DNA of 64,000 nt from positions 1-64,000 of the forward strand of contig JBKQSS010000056.1 of the NCBI GenBank assembly GCA_052143535.1. Reading direction: 5' to 3'. Source of the stretch: JADGRA01 sp052143535. Its GTDB lineage: Bacteria > Myxococcota > Myxococcia > Myxococcales > Myxococcaceae. Below the pieces are notes generated by a model. The model searched no databases. It was not told the origin of the DNA and saw nothing but the letters and a program-made list of their open reading frames with translations. Position 1 is the first letter of the stretch. Every line of letters begins with the position of its first letter. Shown here piece after piece: positions 31,023 to 39,548 of the stretch. The translations under genes and the position numbers were made by a program.

Positions 31023-32722
31023 AGCTCTTCAAAGTCATCTTCCTGATGATGCTGGCGGTGGGCGTGGTGTCCACCGCCACCGTCGGTCTGCTCGTCCTGT
31101 CCGACACCCGCGAGCTGCTCACCCGGGATGCACAGGAGCTCTCTGGCGAGCGGGTGAAGCAGCTGCGGCTGAAGACGGAGCGCGACCTGGAGGAGCCGGT
31201 GCGCGCCGTGCTGCAGCTCTCGCGCACCCAAGGCTTCTTCGCGCTGCCACTGGCCGAGCAGCGGGCGCTGGTGACGTCCCTCCTCACCCAGCGCCGGGAC
31301 GTCACCGCCATCACTGCCTTCGACGCGCAAAAGGCGCGGGTGAGCGGGCTGCAGGCGTTCGCCTTCAATGACGTCCCTCCCACCGAGGTGGCCGAGCACG
31401 AGTCGCGAGCCCGCGCCCTCCTCGAGGGGCTGAGCGGCCTGCGCTACGCCGCGCCAGTGGCCCGGCCGGGCCGGCCCCCCACGGTGACGGTGGCCTTTCC
31501 GGTGGGAGAGCCAGCCCGGGGCTACCTCGCCGCCGAGCTGTCACTGGCCTCGGTGGCGGCGACGGTGGAGGACCAGCGGGTGGGCTCCAGTGGCTTCGCC
31601 TACCTGGTCGATGGCCAGGGAAAGCTGGTGGCCGGGCCACGAGGGCGCTTCGCGGTTGGCGCGGACCTCTCCGCACGGCCCGCGGTGGCGAGCCTTCTGG
31701 CGACGCTGGCCCGCAGCCCGGACCCGGAGCTCTTCCGGGTGGGCAACTTCGGCACCGGAGACGAGCGGGTGGTGGGGGCCTACGCCTCGGTGGCCGGTCC
31801 CGGCTGGGGGGTGGTGAGCGAGCAGCCGCTGGACGCGGCCTACACCCAAGTGCGCTCCATGCAACACCGCATTGTGGTGGGCTTCCTCACCGCCTTGGCG
31901 GTGGCGCTGGTGCTGGCGCTGCTTTTTTCGCGGGGGCTCACCCGGCCGCTCAAGCGCTTCGTCGCCTCGGCCCTGGACATCGCCAAGGGGCGTTTCGGTA
32001 GCCAGGTGGAGCTCAAGAGCAACAACGAGCTCGGCGAGCTGGCACGAACCTTCAACCACATGAGCCGAGAGCTGCTCCGCTACGACAAGGAGAACAAGGG
32101 GCTCTACCAGAGCCTCGAGCAGGGCTACCTGGAAACCATCCTCGCGCTGGCCAACAGCATCGACAGCAAGGACCCTTACACCCGCGGCCACAGCCAGCGG
32201 GTGGGGGACATCTCCTCGGCCATTGGCCGTGAGCTCGGGCTCCCCGAGCCGGAGGTGAAGCTGCTTCGCTACGCCGGCATCCTCCATGACATTGGGAAAA
32301 TTGGCATTGTCGAGAGCATTCTCGGCAAGCAGGAGCAGCTCACCGCCGAGGAGATGACGGTGATGCGCGAGCACCCAGTCATCGGGGCCTCCATCGTCGA
32401 GCCGGTCACCTTTCTCGGAGCGGCCCGGGCCGCGGTGAAGAGCCACCACGAGAAATGGAATGGGACCGGCTACCCAGAGGGCCTGGCCGGCGAGCACATT
32501 CCGCTGGTGGCCCGCATCGTCGGCTGTGCGGACACCTGGGACGCCTGCACCACCACCCGCCCCTACCAGCGGGCGATGTCCCTCTCGGCCGCTTTGGAAG
32601 TGATGGAGAAGCTGCGCGGCGTGGCGCTGGACCCAGCGGTGGTGGACGCCCTGCGGCGCGTCCTTGGCCGACGGGCGGCCGGGGCCGAGCCGTCCCCCCG
32701 GCCCGTGCAGCTTGCCTCGTGA
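31019..32722 (+). CDS. Membrane sensor HD-GYP phosphodiesterase
   Basis: A 567-residue transmembrane enzyme expected to hydrolyse cyclic di-GMP. A first transmembrane helix (about 5-27), an extracytoplasmic Cache-like sensor domain (about 35-275, with SSGFAYLVDGQGKLVAG), a second helix (about 286-305), a HAMP linker (SRGLTRPLKRFVASALDIAKG) and an HD-GYP domain follow. The metal site LHDIGKIGI has His423-Asp424, HHEKWNGTGYPEG carries the GYP motif near 484-486, and YTRGHSQRV is present, so the enzyme looks active. GTG 31019 overlaps the stop of the preceding gene. The three genes form one tight operon. Confidence 0.93.
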   Translation: MKLFKVIFLMMLAVGVVSTATVGLLVLSDTRELLTRDAQELSGERVKQLRLKTERDLEEPVRAVLQLSRTQGFFALPLAEQRALVTSLLTQRRDVTAITAFDAQKARVSGLQAFAFNDVPPTEVAEHESRARALLEGLSGLRYAAPVARPGRPPTVTVAFPVGEPARGYLAAELSLASVAATVEDQRVGSSGFAYLVDGQGKLVAGPRGRFAVGADLSARPAVASLLATLARSPDPELFRVGNFGTGDERVVGAYASVAGPGWGVVSEQPLDAAYTQVRSMQHRIVVGFLTALAVALVLALLFSRGLTRPLKRFVASALDIAKGRFGSQVELKSNNELGELARTFNHMSRELLRYDKENKGLYQSLEQGYLETILALANSIDSKDPYTRGHSQRVGDISSAIGRELGLPEPEVKLLRYAGILHDIGKIGIVESILGKQEQLTAEEMTVMREHPVIGASIVEPVTFLGAARAAVKSHHEKWNGTGYPEGLAGEHIPLVARIVGCADTWDACTTTRPYQRAMSLSAALEVMEKLRGVALDPAVVDALRRVLGRRAAGAEPSPRPVQLAS

Positions 32723-32813
32723 CATCGGTCCCTCAACGTTTGCCCTCGAGGTGTCGTACAACACCAAAGGGCCCCCTCGCCCCGCCACCACCTCTGCCCG
32801 AGAGCCGGCCAAC

Positions 32814-33158
32814 ATGAGTTTCTGGGACCACATCAAGCCGACTGCCCTGCCCCCGGCGGCCGCCCACCTGGAGGTGAGTGGGGAGGGCAAGGTGCTGCGC
32901 CTCACCTGGGACGACGGCGTCCGGACCGCGGTGGCCGCCCGCACCTTGCGCCAGCAGTGCCCGTGCGCCGCCTGCGTGGACGAGTGGACGCACCAGCGCA
33001 CGCTCGAACCGGAAGCGGTGAGCGCCGAGGTGACGCTGCGCGAAGTACGCCCAGCCGGAAACTACGCGCTGCACGTGCACTTCACGGACGGGCACAGCAC
33101 TGGCATCTTCAACTGGAAGACGCTGCGCGAGCTCTCCGAGCGCTTCCCGTCCCCGTAG
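32814..33158 (+). CDS. DUF971 protein (gamma-butyrobetaine hydroxylase-like N-domain)
   Basis: A 114-residue stand-alone DUF971 domain, the N-terminal domain of gamma-butyrobetaine hydroxylase. Visible features are LRLTWDDGVRTAVAARTLRQ, the Cys pair CPCAAC, and YALHVHFTDGHSTGIFNWKTL. In bacteria such domains occur beside Fe-S or ATPase (ApbC/Mrp) genes; none is adjacent here. The start ATG 32814 gives a full domain. The gene lies 91 bases after the HD-GYP gene. Confidence 0.82.
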   Translation: MSFWDHIKPTALPPAAAHLEVSGEGKVLRLTWDDGVRTAVAARTLRQQCPCAACVDEWTHQRTLEPEAVSAEVTLREVRPAGNYALHVHFTDGHSTGIFNWKTLRELSERFPSP

Positions 33159-33184
33159 CGAAAGAGGAAGGCGGACCCCCACCC

Positions 33185-33721
33185 GTGGAGCCTCCGGAGA
33201 AGGACGAGGACGAATTCGAGCCCTTGGGGCCGGCCATGGATGCGAGCGGCCAGCTGGAAGGACAAAGCGGCGCCGCCCCCAGGGCGCCCCTCCGCCACCG
33301 GCCACCTCGGGCCGAGCCTCTCGAGCTGGCCGAGCGGCCCCCCAGGCCGGAGACGGACTTTGTCCCGCCGCCACCGCCTCCCAAGCCTCGCTTGCCAAGT
33401 GGCGGGGGCACCGGCGGCCCAGCACTCGTCCTATTGCTGCTGGCCATTGCCGGCGCCGGCGGGTGGTACTTTTTTCTGCGCAGCAAAACTCCCGCCAACC
33501 GCGTCCCGGTGGCGGTGGTGGTCTTCATTACCAGCGAGCCCCTCGGGGCGAGTGTCAGTGTGGAGGGCACACCCGTCGGCGTGACGCCTTGGGCGGCGGA
33601 CAATATTTGGCCGCCGGGGCCGGTCAATGTCACCGTCGCCCGCCCAGGGTACCGGCCTTGGAGCGGCACCTTCCACGGCGGCCGTCCGGCGCGCCTCGAG
33701 GTGCGGCTGCAGCGACGCTAA
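33185..33721 (+). CDS. Membrane-anchored PEGA-domain protein
   Basis: About 178 residues from GTG 33185. The N-terminal 90 residues are acidic then Pro-rich (PPPPPPKPRLPSGGG), one transmembrane helix follows (ALVLLLLAIAGAGGWYFFL), and the C-terminal 70 residues form a PEGA domain (VFITSEPLGASVSVEGTPVG, then VTVARPGYRPW). PEGA domains are beta-sandwiches in bacterial surface proteins. The start is uncertain, as AGGAAGG lies rather far upstream. The gene is 26 bases after the DUF971 gene. Confidence 0.75.
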   Translation: MEPPEKDEDEFEPLGPAMDASGQLEGQSGAAPRAPLRHRPPRAEPLELAERPPRPETDFVPPPPPPKPRLPSGGGTGGPALVLLLLAIAGAGGWYFFLRSKTPANRVPVAVVVFITSEPLGASVSVEGTPVGVTPWAADNIWPPGPVNVTVARPGYRPWSGTFHGGRPARLEVRLQRR

Positions 33722-33747
33722 CCCCCGCCGAGGGGCGGAGCTTGGGG

Positions 33748-34221
33748 CTACTTCACCACTCGGAGGTGGCCACGTCCGCGCGGCTGTCCTTGGTCCGGAG
33801 CCGTCTCCTCGGCCTGCGCCGGCTCGAGGGACACCTCCCGCAGCGGGGCGCCTCTCGGCGCGAGCTCGGAGCGCGAGGGTCGCCCGACACCAGAGCTGCG
33901 CGTCAGCTCAGGCGGCATGTCCTCGGGAAACATCCAGAATTCGCGGCTGGCGTGGCTGGTGATGGCGAACACCGCGCTCCAGGGAATGGCGACAGTGAAG
34001 CGGTCGCCGGAAAAGCTGAGGGTGCTCCGCAGTCCCCACTCACCCACCGACAAGTCCGACGGCTCGAAGCGGTAGCTCAGGTTGAGACGGAGGTGGGACT
34101 CGGTGCGGAATTCCGCCGGCACCACCACGCCCGGGCGACGGGCGTCCAGGTGTACCATCACCATCCCGCGGTCCAACGCCGCGAGCAGCTGCTGCTTTTT
34201 TTCCGGGGTGCGGTCGTCCAT
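33748..34221 (-). CDS. sspB: ClpXP protease adaptor SspB
   Basis: Delivers ssrA-tagged and other substrates to ClpXP. About 157 residues: a folded N-terminal domain (LLAALDRGMVMVHLDARRPGVVVP, then RFTVAIPWSAVFAI) and a flexible Ala/Pro/Arg tail ending in GHLRVVK, resembling the ClpX-binding C-terminal peptide RGRPxLRVVK. The start is ATG 34221 or TTG 34230; AAGGGG suits the TTG better. It is downstream of smpB, and tmRNA is encoded in the same window, so the components of tag recognition are together. Confidence 0.88.
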   Translation of the reverse strand: MDDRTPEKKQQLLAALDRGMVMVHLDARRPGVVVPAEFRTESHLRLNLSYRFEPSDLSVGEWGLRSTLSFSGDRFTVAIPWSAVFAITSHASREFWMFPEDMPPELTRSSGVGRPSRSELAPRGAPLREVSLEPAQAEETAPDQGQPRGRGHLRVVK

Positions 34222-34255
34222 GGCTCCCAAACGGGGCCCCTTCGGGAGGAAAAGG

Positions 34256-34735
34256 CTAACGCCTCCGAAGCACGCGATCCATCTCTCGCTTCGTCTCGCG
34301 CTGCTTGATGTCCTCGCGGCGGTCCTCGTGCGTCTTGCCTTTCACCAGCCCGAGCTGCACCTTGGCCCGGCCCCCCTTGAAGTAAAGCACCAGCGGAACG
34401 ATGGAATAACCGCGTTCGCGCACCTTGGCTGCCCAGCGGTCCAGCTCGGCGCGGTGCAGGAGCAGCTTGCGCGCACGGGTGGGCTCGTGTGGGAAGAGGT
34501 TGGCCGCCCCGTAGGGGGCGATGCGCAGGTTGTGCAGAAAGAGCTCCCCGCCCTTGTTGGGCAGCGCGTACCCGTCGGACATCTGCACCGAACCGGCCCG
34601 GAGGCTCTTCACCTCGCTCCCCAAAAGGGCCAGCCCGGCCTCCAGCGTCTCCTCCACCGAGTAGTCCGCGCGGGCCCGTCGGTTGGTGGCGATGACTTTC
34701 TCGCCGGGGGCGGCCTTGGCGCTCCTCCCCTGCAT
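34256..34735 (-). CDS. smpB: SsrA-binding protein SmpB
   Basis: Binds tmRNA and brings it to stalled ribosomes. A 159-residue protein with the family motifs ATNRRARADYSVEETLEAGLA, GSEVKSLRAGSVQMSDGYA, ANLFPHEPTRARKLLLH and the C-terminal basic GLVKGKTHEDRREDIKQRE tail, which decodes in the A site. It follows panC by three bases and precedes sspB, probably in one transcript. Confidence 0.96.
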   Translation of the reverse strand: MQGRSAKAAPGEKVIATNRRARADYSVEETLEAGLALLGSEVKSLRAGSVQMSDGYALPNKGGELFLHNLRIAPYGAANLFPHEPTRARKLLLHRAELDRWAAKVRERGYSIVPLVLYFKGGRAKVQLGLVKGKTHEDRREDIKQRETKREMDRVLRRR

Positions 34736-34738
34736 CGG

Positions 34739-35587
34739 TCAGCCGAGCTCGACGTTGTCGATGAGACGGGTGGCGCCAACGAAGCCCGCCACCAGAAGGC
34801 GCGCGCCGGGGACTGCGACAGCAAGCGGCTCCAACGTGTCAGGGTCCACCAAGGCAATGTAGTCTTCGCGCACGTCCGCGGCGCGCAACGCTTCCCGCAC
34901 TGCGGCCAGAAGCACCTCCGGCTGGTACACGCCCCGTCGGAAGCGGGCGCGGGCCGCCTCGAGGCCCAGGTTGAGAGCCCGGGCCCGCGGGCGCTCGGCC
35001 GCGGAGAGGTAGGCGTTGCGCGAGCTCATAGCCAGGCCGTCCGCCTCGCGGACGATGGGCATTGCCCGCACCTCCACCCCGAGGTGGAGGTCGGTGGACA
35101 GCCGGCGCACCACCTGGAGCTGCTGGTAGTCCTTCTCTCCGAAGAGGGCGACATGTGGGCGAAACAGGGCGAAGAGTTGGGCCACCACCGTCGCCACCCC
35201 CCGAAAGTGGCCCGGCCGCCGCTCGCCGCACAGCCCGCGCGATAGCTCCACCACCTCGACGAAGGTTTGGTGTCCTTTTGGGTAAACCTCGGTGGCCTCA
35301 GGGTGAAACACCACGTCCACCCCGGCCTTGGCACAGCGGGCCATGTCCGAGGCGAAGTCACGGGGGTAGCGGGAAAGGTCCTCGGAGGGACCGAACTGGG
35401 TGGGGTTGACGAAGATGGTGACGGCAACGACGTCGGCGGCCGCACGCGCCGCGGCCATCAGGCTGGCGTGCCCGTCGTGCAAGAAGCCCATGGTGGGCAC
35501 CAGCGCCAGCCGGCGCCCGGCGCCACGCGTGGCTTCTCTAACCTCGGCCGCCTCGCGGGCGGTGGTGAGCACCCTCGGAGGCAACAC
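34739..35587 (-). CDS. panC: Pantothenate synthetase
   Basis: Condenses pantoate and beta-alanine with ATP to form pantothenate, in the coenzyme A pathway. About 282 residues: the nucleotide-binding PTMGFLHDGHASL (His37, His40), FVNPTQFGPSEDL, GEKDYQQL and MSSRNAYLS, the family's KMSKS-like block, are all present. The start lies at GTG 35587 or the TTG next to it, with one base between it and the panB stop, so translation is probably coupled. The open frame further upstream is an artefact overlapping panB. Confidence 0.94.
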   Translation of the reverse strand: MLPPRVLTTAREAAEVREATRGAGRRLALVPTMGFLHDGHASLMAAARAAADVVAVTIFVNPTQFGPSEDLSRYPRDFASDMARCAKAGVDVVFHPEATEVYPKGHQTFVEVVELSRGLCGERRPGHFRGVATVVAQLFALFRPHVALFGEKDYQQLQVVRRLSTDLHLGVEVRAMPIVREADGLAMSSRNAYLSAAERPRARALNLGLEAARARFRRGVYQPEVLLAAVREALRAADVREDYIALVDPDTLEPLAVAVPGARLLVAGFVGATRLIDNVELG

Positions 35588-35588
35588 G

Positions 35589-36542
35589 TCAGACGGGCAC
35601 GCCGTACACCGGTCCGGTGCGTTCCTCGCCTGACGAAGGCTGGCTTGGGGCGGAAGCCGGCGCGCCGGGGTTACTGGCGACCAGACGGATAGTCTTCGAT
35701 TTGAAGGAGTGCTCCTCGTCCGGGAAGGCGTCAGCCCGCACCTCGGCGAAGAAGGTCTCGGCCGCCGAGCGGGTGGTGCCGTAGAGGTCGGCATAGCGCT
35801 TCACGAATTTCGGTTTGAAGTCCGGATTGAGGCCGAGCAAGTCGTAGCAGACCAGCACCTGACCGTCGCAGTGCACGCCGGCCCCAATCCCGATGGTGGG
35901 GATGCTCAAGCCGGCCGTGATTTCTTGGGCCAGCTCCATCGGCACGCCCTCCAGCACCAGCGAGTAGCAGCCCGCCTCCTGGAGCGCGAGGGCGTCCCGG
36001 TACAGTCGCCGGGCCGACTCCTCGTCACGGCCCTGGACGACGTAGCCCCCCATCTTGTGCACCGACTGGGGAGTGAGGCCGAGGTGGCCCATCACCGGAA
36101 TGCTCGCTCGAATGATGTGCGCAATGGTGTCGGCGAACTCCGCGCCGCCCTCCAGCTTGACGCTGCCGACGCCGCCCTCGGCCACCAGCCGGCCGGCATT
36201 CTTCACTGCCTCGACGGTGGTGGTCTGGTAGCTGAGGAAGGGCATGTCGCCCACCACATGCGCGCGCCGCGCGCCGCGGGTGACGGCCCGACAGTGGTAC
36301 ACCATCTGCTCCATGGTGACGGGGAGGGTGGAGTCATTCCCCTGGACCACCATGCCCAAGCTGTCGCCGACGAGGATGACGTCGGCGCCGGCGTCGTCGA
36401 GGATGCGGGCGAAGGTGGCGTCGTAGGCCGTGACCATGCAGATGCGTTGGCCGGCCTGCTTCTGGCGCTTCAGCGTATGGATGGTGACCTTGTCCACGGG
36501 TTCACCTCCGTCAGGTTTTGGGTTTGGCACGTCCGGGGCCAT
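35589..36542 (-). CDS. panB: 3-methyl-2-oxobutanoate hydroxymethyltransferase
   Basis: Makes ketopantoate from alpha-ketoisovalerate with methylene-tetrahydrofolate. A 317-residue protein with VTAYDATFARILDDAG, the metal-binding VGDSLGMVVQG, GGVGSVKLEGG and IPTIGIGAGVHCDGQVLV. ATG 36542 has AGGGG eight bases upstream; this Shine-Dalgarno sits inside a seven-pair hairpin (36549-36567). The C-terminal 30 residues are a Pro/Ser extension beyond the usual family end. It lies 147 bases after the deoxynucleoside kinase gene. Confidence 0.95.
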   Translation of the reverse strand: MAPDVPNPKPDGGEPVDKVTIHTLKRQKQAGQRICMVTAYDATFARILDDAGADVILVGDSLGMVVQGNDSTLPVTMEQMVYHCRAVTRGARRAHVVGDMPFLSYQTTTVEAVKNAGRLVAEGGVGSVKLEGGAEFADTIAHIIRASIPVMGHLGLTPQSVHKMGGYVVQGRDEESARRLYRDALALQEAGCYSLVLEGVPMELAQEITAGLSIPTIGIGAGVHCDGQVLVCYDLLGLNPDFKPKFVKRYADLYGTTRSAAETFFAEVRADAFPDEEHSFKSKTIRLVASNPGAPASAPSQPSSGEERTGPVYGVPV

Positions 36543-36548
36543 TCGCCG

Positions 36549-36567
36549 TTCCCCTCTAGAAGGGGAA
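36549..36567 (-). promoter_or_regulatory. Hairpin covering the panB ribosome binding site
   Basis: Minus strand TTCCCCT / AGGGGAA with a five-base loop. The right arm contains the panB Shine-Dalgarno AGGGG, so folding would block translation initiation. A role is inferred from position only. Confidence 0.45.
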
Positions 36568-36689
36568 TCGCCGTTGGCCACTGGACAGCACTGTAACGCC
36601 CCTCGGGCTGGCCGTCCGCCAGCGAAGTCTCATTTGCCCCAAAAACCAGCCGCTGGTTCCGCCTGGGGTGAACTTCCAGCGGGCCCCGG

Positions 36690-37337
36690 CTACCGCTGCC
36701 GCGTGTCGGCCAGAGGCAGGTAGTGGTGGACGCCCTTGCGCATCCTGCGGATGACCGACACCAGGTTGTCCAGGTCTGCCTCGTTGTGGACGAAGTCAAT
36801 GTCGCTCGTGTTGATGACCAAGAGCGGAGTGTCCCCGTAGTGGAAGAAGAACTCGTTGTAGCCTGCCGCCAGCTTGGCGAGGTACTCGGCGTCGAAGTGC
36901 CGCTCGTAATCCCGCGCACGCCGCTTGATGCGCTGGAGCAGCACCTCGAGTCGCGCTTGCAGGTAGATGACGAGGTCCGGCTGCACCACCCTTGGCCCGA
37001 GGGCGGCATACACTCGCTCGTACAGGGCCAGCTCGTCAGGCTGCAGGGTGAGGGTGGCGAAAATGCGGTCTTTGGCGAAGACGTAGTCGCTCACCGTCAC
37101 CTGGGCGAAGAGGTCCGCCTGGCTCAGGGCCTGCTGCTGCTGGTAGCGGCTCAACAGAAAGAAGAGCTGCGTTTGGAAGGCGTGTGCCGCTGGCTCCTTG
37201 TAGAAGGCCGGCAGAAAGGGGTTGTCCTCCACCGTTTCCAGCACCGGCCGCCCCTCGAGGCGCTCGGCCAAAAGCTTGGTGAGGCTCGTCTTCCCCACCC
37301 CAATCGGCCCCTCGACGGCGATGTAGCGGTGCTCCAT
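36690..37337 (-). CDS. Deoxynucleoside kinase
   Basis: Phosphorylates deoxynucleosides for salvage. A 215-residue dNK/dGK-family enzyme with the P-loop VEGPIGVGKTSL (residues 8-19), SDYVFAKDRIF, and a lid region with Arg clusters (RIKRRARDYERHFD). The family includes dAK/dGK of Gram-positives and broad-specificity kinases; substrate preference cannot be read from the sequence. First gene of the run dNK-panB-panC-smpB-sspB on the minus strand. Confidence 0.88.
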   Translation of the reverse strand: MEHRYIAVEGPIGVGKTSLTKLLAERLEGRPVLETVEDNPFLPAFYKEPAAHAFQTQLFFLLSRYQQQQALSQADLFAQVTVSDYVFAKDRIFATLTLQPDELALYERVYAALGPRVVQPDLVIYLQARLEVLLQRIKRRARDYERHFDAEYLAKLAAGYNEFFFHYGDTPLLVINTSDIDFVHNEADLDNLVSVIRRMRKGVHHYLPLADTRQR

Positions 37338-37462
37338 GGGCGCGCGCGGGGGGTTCCCTTTGGGGGGTGAGGACTTGGAAAGGGGGAAGCGGAGTCAAGC
37401 ATGCACCCGAAGGGGCTTCAACGAGCACGAAAGCCCACCTGCGGACGCAACGGCCGAAGGCG

Positions 37463-37493
37463 TTGACAACTCGGCCGTGGGCCTCGCTAGCAT
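37463..37493 (+). promoter_or_regulatory. Sigma-70-like promoter upstream of a small ORF
   Basis: TTGACA (37463-37468) and TAGCAT (37488-37493) are spaced by 19 bases, slightly long. They lie about 135 bases before the 53-residue ORF at 37628. The rest of the 290-base gap from 37338 to 37627 shows nothing recognisable beyond a G-run at 37502-37510. Confidence 0.45.
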
Positions 37494-37627
37494 TGGCTTC
37501 CTGGGGGGGGGTGGCCCGCGCCCCCCGGGCCAAACAGATGCAGACCCGGAGAGCGAGAGGCCACCCGCGAGGTACCGCTGACGCCCGGCGCAGCGCTGCG
37601 CCCGAGGAGGCGCACCATGGGACGGCC

Positions 37628-37789
37628 ATGCTGCGCCTGGCCCTCGAGCTGAAGAAGCCCGGTGCCCCACCGCTGGACGTCCTGGTGACGGAGCTGGCCC
37701 GCAGCATGCGGCTGCATGAGCCGTCCTTTCGTAGCTTCCTCGCCCAGCAGGGCGAGCTCTTCACCGCCCTTGCCACGGGCCGGGGCTAG
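37628..37789 (+). CDS. Possible 53-residue protein
   Basis: A short frame, MLRLALELKKPGAPPLDVL then TELARSMRLHEPSFRSFLAQ, with a helical, protein-like composition. A GAGGAGG site lies about 15 bases upstream but is better placed for an out-of-frame ATG at 37617 that opens only eleven codons. A TTGACA promoter lies upstream. Function unknown. Confidence 0.42.
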   Translation: MLRLALELKKPGAPPLDVLVTELARSMRLHEPSFRSFLAQQGELFTALATGRG

Positions 37790-37944
37790 CCGCCCGAGCC
37801 GGGGGGTTTTCTACCGTCCCCCTCGTCTCCTTCGAAAGTAACGGTGGGGCGGGCTTGAGGGTTGGGGTTGCACAGTTTCACCATGCAATCGCCAGGAAGT
37901 GCCATTCGTGCGGCCTAGCGAGCGCCGCACTCCTTGGGGCCTTC

Positions 37945-39516
37945 ATGACGCGCCAACCCGTTGCCCTTCTGCTCCTCTTGAGCCTCGTGCCGGTGCAGCG
38001 CGCCGCCGCAGCGGACGGCGACACCCAGTGGCTACTGGAAGCCGCCCAAGCGCCCCGCATCCAGCGCGTCGAGCGGGGCCTGCCGCCGTTGTCCGTCCAA
38101 GGCCATCCACCGCTCGCGGTGGACCTCCAGGAATGGATGCGCCTTTTCAACATTCCGGGGCTGAGCATCGCCGTCATCGACAACTTCCGCATCGTCTGGA
38201 TGAAGACGTACGGCGTCAAGGAGGTGGGCAGCTCCCCTCCGGTGACGCTCAACACCACCTTCCAAGCCGGCTCCATCAGCAAGCCTCTGACCGCGATGGC
38301 CGTCATGCACTTCGTCCAAGAGGGGAAGTTTTCGCTGGATGAAAACATCAACGACCAGCTCACCTCCTGGAAGGTGCCGGACAACGCGTTCACCGCGCGC
38401 GAAAAAGTCACCCTTCGCCGGCTCCTCAGCCACAGCGCGGGGCTCACCGTCCATGGCTTTCCGGGCTACGCGGTGGGCGCGCCCCTCCCCACGTTGGTGC
38501 AGGTGTTGAATGGGGAGCCGCCCGCCAACACCCCTCCAGTGCGCGTGGCGATGGTTCCCGGGACGAAGTTTGAGTACAGCGGTGGCGGCACCACCGTCGT
38601 CCAGCTGATGCTGGTCGACCAGCTGAAGAAGCCCTTCCCGCAGCTGATGGCCGAGACAGTCATCGAGCCGCTGGGCCTCAAGCACAGCAGCTACGAGCAG
38701 CCCCAGCCAATAGAGCGCGCGGCGGCCGCGGCCAGTGGGCACGGCGTGGACGGTAAGCCAGTACAGGGAAAGTGGCACATTTACCCGGAGATGGCAGCCG
38801 CCGGGCTTTGGACCACGGCCGGCGACCTGGCCCAGGTGGCCATTGAAGTCGCCAAGTCCAAGCATGGCCAAGCCAACCGCGTGCTGTCGGCTGCGTCGAC
38901 GCAGCAAATGCTAACCATCCAGGCCGAGCCGGTGGGCATCGGTTTTTTCTTGGACCCGAAGACTGACCGCTTTGGTCACAACGGGTCCGACGAGGGATTC
39001 ACGGCCTTCCTCGCCGCCTTTTCCGACTCCGGCAAGGGCGTGGCCATCATGGCCAATTCCGACACCGGCTACACCCTTTTCGGGCCTCTGGCGGCCAGCG
39101 TCGCCAAGGAATACGGCTGGCCGTCCTTCGCATCAGAGCCGATGCCGCTCTTCGTCAGAGCCGCCCTCATCGCGCGAAACCTGTCGGTGGCCACGGCCGT
39201 GGCCGACTACACACAGGCGCGGGCCAAGGGCCCGGAGAAGGCCTTCGGGCCTGGTGACCTCAACATTGCCGGCTATGCGCTTCTGTCCGCTGGAAAGACG
39301 GAGGATGCAGTGCAGCTCTTCAAGGCCAACGTCGCGCTCTACCCCTCAGACGCCAACGCCTACGACAGCCTTGGCGAGGCATACCTGAAAGCCGGCCGGC
39401 GAGAGCTGGCGACTGCAAACTATAAAAAGTCGCTCGAGCTGAACCCGAAGAACGACAACGCCGTCGCGATGCTGGCCAAACTCGGCGTCGCAAGCGCAGA
39501 CGCCGGAGCCAAGTGA
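37945..39516 (+). CDS. Exported serine beta-lactamase-like hydrolase with C-terminal TPRs
   Basis: A 523-residue secreted protein. ATG 37945 starts a signal peptide (VALLLLLSLVPVQRAAA). Residues about 55-400 are a class C/penicillin-binding-protein fold (PF00144 type): the SxxK motif is Ser110-Ile-Ser-Lys113 in QAGSISKPLTAM, the second motif is Tyr-Ser-Gly near 211 in FEYSGGG rather than YxN, and HNGSDEGF occupies the KTG-like position. Such proteins are esterases, D-aminopeptidases or peptidases rather than true beta-lactamases. Residues about 425-515 form TPR units (GYALLSAGKTEDAVQLFKAN, DSLGEAYLKAGRRELATANY). No clear ribosome binding site. Substrate unknown. Confidence 0.88.
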   Translation: MTRQPVALLLLLSLVPVQRAAAADGDTQWLLEAAQAPRIQRVERGLPPLSVQGHPPLAVDLQEWMRLFNIPGLSIAVIDNFRIVWMKTYGVKEVGSSPPVTLNTTFQAGSISKPLTAMAVMHFVQEGKFSLDENINDQLTSWKVPDNAFTAREKVTLRRLLSHSAGLTVHGFPGYAVGAPLPTLVQVLNGEPPANTPPVRVAMVPGTKFEYSGGGTTVVQLMLVDQLKKPFPQLMAETVIEPLGLKHSSYEQPQPIERAAAAASGHGVDGKPVQGKWHIYPEMAAAGLWTTAGDLAQVAIEVAKSKHGQANRVLSAASTQQMLTIQAEPVGIGFFLDPKTDRFGHNGSDEGFTAFLAAFSDSGKGVAIMANSDTGYTLFGPLAASVAKEYGWPSFASEPMPLFVRAALIARNLSVATAVADYTQARAKGPEKAFGPGDLNIAGYALLSAGKTEDAVQLFKANVALYPSDANAYDSLGEAYLKAGRRELATANYKKSLELNPKNDNAVAMLAKLGVASADAGAK

Positions 39517-39548
39517 CGCTTCCGGGCCTCAGCCGGGGCCCACCCGCT

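Noticed and set aside
37945..39516. Antibiotic-resistance beta-lactamase
   Set aside because: The second motif is YSG rather than YxN, the HNG block replaces KTG and a TPR tail follows; this is the broader PF00144 esterase/peptidase group.
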